Of a DNA stretch of 5,890 nucleotides, positions 5,101 to 5,890 are shown piece by piece (within the stretch, counting starts at the first letter, position 1; the number at the start of each line of letters is the position of its first letter). The notes under the pieces were generated by a model. That model was not told where the DNA came from. It did no database searches and saw only the letters and a list, made by a program, of their open reading frames with translations. The position numbers were made by a program, and so were the translations under genes. The stretch is taken from NCBI GenBank assembly GCA_003645825.1, contig QNCQ01000126.1, forward strand, positions 1-5,890, given 5' to 3'. Source of the stretch: Fidelibacterota bacterium (GTDB lineage Bacteria; Fidelibacterota; UBA2242; B5-G15).

Positions 5101-5890
5101 CGGAAGATGGTGCAACACCTGGTTCAAAAAATTCCATTCTAAGGTATGAGTATGATGTGGGCATAGAGAGTTTTTCTTTTAAAGATACTTTTTCAGCTAT
5201 TGGGAAAGAGAATACTTTTGTAGTGAAACTGAAAAATACTGGTAGAAAACCCACTTTTCCTTTGACTTTGGAGATTAGCTTCGATGGAAATTTTGACGGT
5301 GTCCACTCTGATAAAGATGTTATCTGGAAGCTTGGTAATATCCCGCCTCTTATGCCGGATTCCACGCTCAGGATAGAAGGGAAGATTTTTACCACGGGAA
5401 AGGGTTACTGTGAATACAGGGCTACTGTAAGGATGGACGAAGATAGGGATTTAGAAAATAATACACTTACCACTCATGTAATTTCTGAAATAGCTCCCCA
5501 GGAGATAACGATAAATGAGTTTCTTGCTAATCCCGGGGATGACCAGTGTGAATTTATTGAGCTTGTCAATATGAGTTCATCACCAATAAATCTCAGAGGC
5601 ATTTCCATTTCGGGAGCTCTTAGGAAAGTGACTTTCAGTCGAGATTTTGTAGTTTTTCCTGACGATTATTATGTGGTTGCTCAGGATAGCTCATTTTTCG
5701 ATTTTTTCCTTGTGCCGCTTAAGAAAGTACTTGTTCCAGATAAGTGGCTGATTCTCAATAATATTTCTGGCAAAATAGTACTTCTCAGCCCATCTAAGGA
5801 TGTTATTGATTCTCTTGTGTATACTGAAGATTGGAATGTGGTACATGGGAAATCTCTTGAAAAAGCCTTGCCGGGGTTACCCTCATATTA
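2109..5890 (+). CDS. large exported modular protein of lamin-tail and CARDB-like repeats (3' end outside window)
   Basis: A frame open from ATG 2109 to the window edge (1260 codons, no stop found by hand translation); the true length is unknown. Residues 1-24 form a signal peptide: R2 and K6, a hydrophobic core V12-F23, then S24-Q25. The rest alternates two beta-sandwich domains. Lamin-tail-type (LTD) domains lie at about 29-192, 315-464, 586-738, 859-1010 and 1133 onward, each opening with I-N-E-(I/V)-M or a variant, then E-(W/F)-I-E-x-Y-N. LTD 1-4 close with N-W and T-P-G-x-x-N-S. CARDB-like domains at about 199-312, 471-585, 742-858 and 1016-1132 carry the V-K-N-x-G type strand and acidic, Asn-rich ends such as D-K-D-E-D-T-L-N-N. 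Such proteins are generally secreted or surface-attached; adhesive or structural function is inferred. No enzyme domain, anchor or sorting signal is visible yet. The ribosome site is weak (GGTG), so coupling to the flavodoxin gene is possible. Family calls rest on motifs, not a profile search. Confidence 0.88.
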   Translation, partial: MRVVWKVFSTKVLFLIFLSVCLFSQEVRINEIMFDPMGSEFYDEFIELYNKGADSVSLRGFSLFIRNSSGGFIDSLVSPDSTYVLPPRSYCLTPDRGYLVEGKSNRYDRLIPDTVLLLTTVDNSFGDSGLKNTEPNEIFLLNKDGDTVSYAITSPDQAPGYSDEKIDSDGPDVLSNWGNLEVLDGTPGFRNSVTPSDYDLAIVSVLIDSSLSTFEEGEVTFFVTVKNEGKKHCEGAQILCGLDADKDSLISSNEVFFDTTIALSAGEECNFRFQISDARQGENQLVCKIICELDEVPDNNDYFLRFYVPFRMGSIVFNEIMYNPLEIQGGEWIEFYNTTGDTIDIKGWKIKKKEKYRLITSRKCLILPHSYFVVSNDTSIKDRWGFGAVFLVPEEVIPALNNNGDSLSIVDASGMEIDFVRYTGDPAAKGLSLERLNPFCCSTSSMNWKPTVNEKGGTPGEVNSQFIKYNDLKICELRTTPLSHLSKGDTIEVFYRISNCGIEPADYFLVDISVYSRQDGSPIYQLKKFYYDTLRFSEQLTDSVSIPVLEYGTQKLELRIDYDKDEDTLNNVSSAIINAGYPPKSVLINEVMYYPDVGNPEWIELYNPDSVPVNLENFRLKDASGKVSLILARPFFVFPDSFVVITSDKKNLLQKYKLDSNIVIQVEKFPGLNNTEDSVVITDAAGYIQDSLFYTKYFGYRQGVSIERISPLAATNDISNWDLSQDSNGATPGRKNSIAKPDFDLSLDTVLVESEGKYFFEDKAGRISVVIKNVGLLANTLSSVCIQIENPLYGVLYSQRMNVGDTLNPEEERIYTFVIDSLPGGLHTIFSYIESARDERRLNDSLNVNFGVSYSEGSVVINEIMYDPESGESEWIEVYNRSGRTIDFTEWYLRDANGEWSVITTEPTALDSGEFLIVAADKDFLVSFPDFNGKIIFPERFPVLNNSSDSLFLADVNFNIVDRVYYEKGYGGGDGVSLERRDPDISGLLVDNWGSSASEDGATPGSKNSILRYEYDVGIESFSFKDTFSAIGKENTFVVKLKNTGRKPTFPLTLEISFDGNFDGVHSDKDVIWKLGNIPPLMPDSTLRIEGKIFTTGKGYCEYRATVRMDEDRDLENNTLTTHVISEIAPQEITINEFLANPGDDQCEFIELVNMSSSPINLRGISISGALRKVTFSRDFVVFPDDYYVVAQDSSFFDFFLVPLKKVLVPDKWLILNNISGKIVLLSPSKDVIDSLVYTEDWNVVHGKSLEKALPGLPSY
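2190..3053 (+). repeat. protein repeat unit 1: lamin-tail + CARDB-like
   Basis: Residues 28-315, the longest unit at 288 residues. The lamin-tail part opens with I29-N-E-I-M and E44-F-I-E-L-Y-N and closes with S175-N-W and G185-T-P-G-x-x-N-S. The S-L-E-R motif seen in later units is degenerate here, and extra residues around 105-130 account for the length. The CARDB-like part starts near D199, with V225-K-N-E-G. It contains an EF-hand-like loop D243-A-D-K-D-S-L-I-S-S-N-E254 and five cysteines (233, 240, 269, 287, 291), far more than in the later units. Confidence 0.8.
3054..3866 (+). repeat. protein repeat unit 2: lamin-tail + CARDB-like
   Basis: Residues 316-586. Opens with V316-F-N-E-I-M and E331-W-I-E-F-Y-N, then S432-L-E-R, N447-W and G457-T-P-G-x-x-N-S. 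The second domain begins near D471 and ends in D563-K-D-E-D-T-L-N-N; it is the most divergent of the CARDB-like domains and that assignment is less sure. Cysteines occur at 364, 440-441 (adjacent pair), 475 and 500. Confidence 0.78.
3867..4685 (+). repeat. protein repeat unit 3: lamin-tail + CARDB-like
   Basis: Residues 587-859. Opens with L587-I-N-E-V-M and E601-W-I-E-L-Y-N, then S705-I-E-R, S719-N-W and G729-A-T-P-G-x-x-N-S. The CARDB-like domain starts at D742-F-D-L-S-L and contains V771-I-K-N-V-G. It has a single cysteine (785) and no EF-hand-like loop. Confidence 0.8.
4686..5507 (+). repeat. protein repeat unit 4: lamin-tail + CARDB-like
   Basis: Residues 860-1133. Opens with V860-I-N-E-I-M and E874-W-I-E-V-Y-N, then S977-L-E-R, N992-W and G1001-A-T-P-G-x-x-N-S. 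The CARDB-like domain starts at D1016-V-G-I. It includes an EF-hand-like loop D1059-G-N-F-D-G-V-H-S-D-K-D1070 and ends in D1110-E-D-R-D-L-E-N-N. One cysteine (1101). Confidence 0.8.
5508..5890 (+). repeat. protein repeat unit 5 (cut by window end): lamin-tail part
   Basis: Residues 1134-1260. Opens with I-N1136-E-F-L and E1148-F-I-E-L-V-N, more divergent than units 2-4, and reaches the S1249-L-E-K equivalent of the S-L-E-R motif. The N-W and T-P-G closing motifs would lie just beyond the window. Whether another CARDB-like domain, a sorting domain or an anchor follows cannot be seen. Confidence 0.7.

Noticed and set aside
2898..5395. Several minus-strand open frames of 80-126 codons opposite the large gene
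   Set aside because: They lie antisense to a continuous, motif-rich coding frame, lack ribosome sites and recognisable domains, and most share one antisense frame, as expected from codon bias of the sense gene.
2109..5890. Lipoprotein reading of the large protein through C21
   Set aside because: C21 sits inside the hydrophobic region without a lipobox spacing, and the residues after it (L-F-S-Q) fit ordinary signal peptidase cleavage better.
2109..5890. A secreted nuclease or protease domain in the large protein, as sometimes found beside lamin-tail domains
   Set aside because: No catalytic motif was found in the visible 1260 residues. Any such domain would have to lie beyond the window.

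Overview
The window looks bacterial, with moderate-to-low GC, frequent AGA/AGG arginine and ATA isoleucine codons, and clear Shine-Dalgarno sites at two of its genes. No ribosomal RNA or other lineage marker is present. The lysine/glutamate/isoleucine-rich isocitrate dehydrogenase and the very long exported protein made of lamin-tail and CARDB-like modules would fit an uncultivated, possibly thermophilic lineage of the FCB / WOR-3 kind. That placement is an inference and is weak.

Layout: positions 72-1199 (minus strand) hold a complete isocitrate dehydrogenase gene. Its cofactor-site residues point to NAD+ rather than NADP+. It is divergently oriented from the rest of the window across an AT-rich intergenic region (1200-1485). 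On the plus strand comes a small flavodoxin-family protein (best start 1609, end 2073), with an open in-frame extension back to 1486 that encodes a hydrophobic segment. After a 35-base gap a very long reading frame opens at 2109 and is still open at the window edge (5890), giving at least 1260 codons. I translated this frame by hand across every line and found no stop.

The long protein begins with a signal peptide. It then repeats one two-domain unit: a lamin-tail-type domain (motifs INEIM, E-W-I-E-x-Y-N, S-L-E-R, N-W and G-A-T-P-G-x-x-N-S) followed by a CARDB-like Ig-fold domain. Four complete units and the start of a fifth are visible, with a period of about 272 residues (the first is 288). 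It is most likely a secreted or surface filament or adhesin. Its C-terminus, which would show how it is anchored, lies outside the window.

How the genes work together: isocitrate dehydrogenase is central carbon metabolism and has no evident link to its neighbours. The flavodoxin gene and the long gene are close and codirectional with no terminator between them, so they may share a transcript, but no functional link can be read from the sequence. I see no mobile element, CRISPR array, tRNA or rRNA. Nothing here proves a new multi-gene system. The most unusual objects are the regular modular exported protein and the NAD-type cofactor signature of the dehydrogenase.
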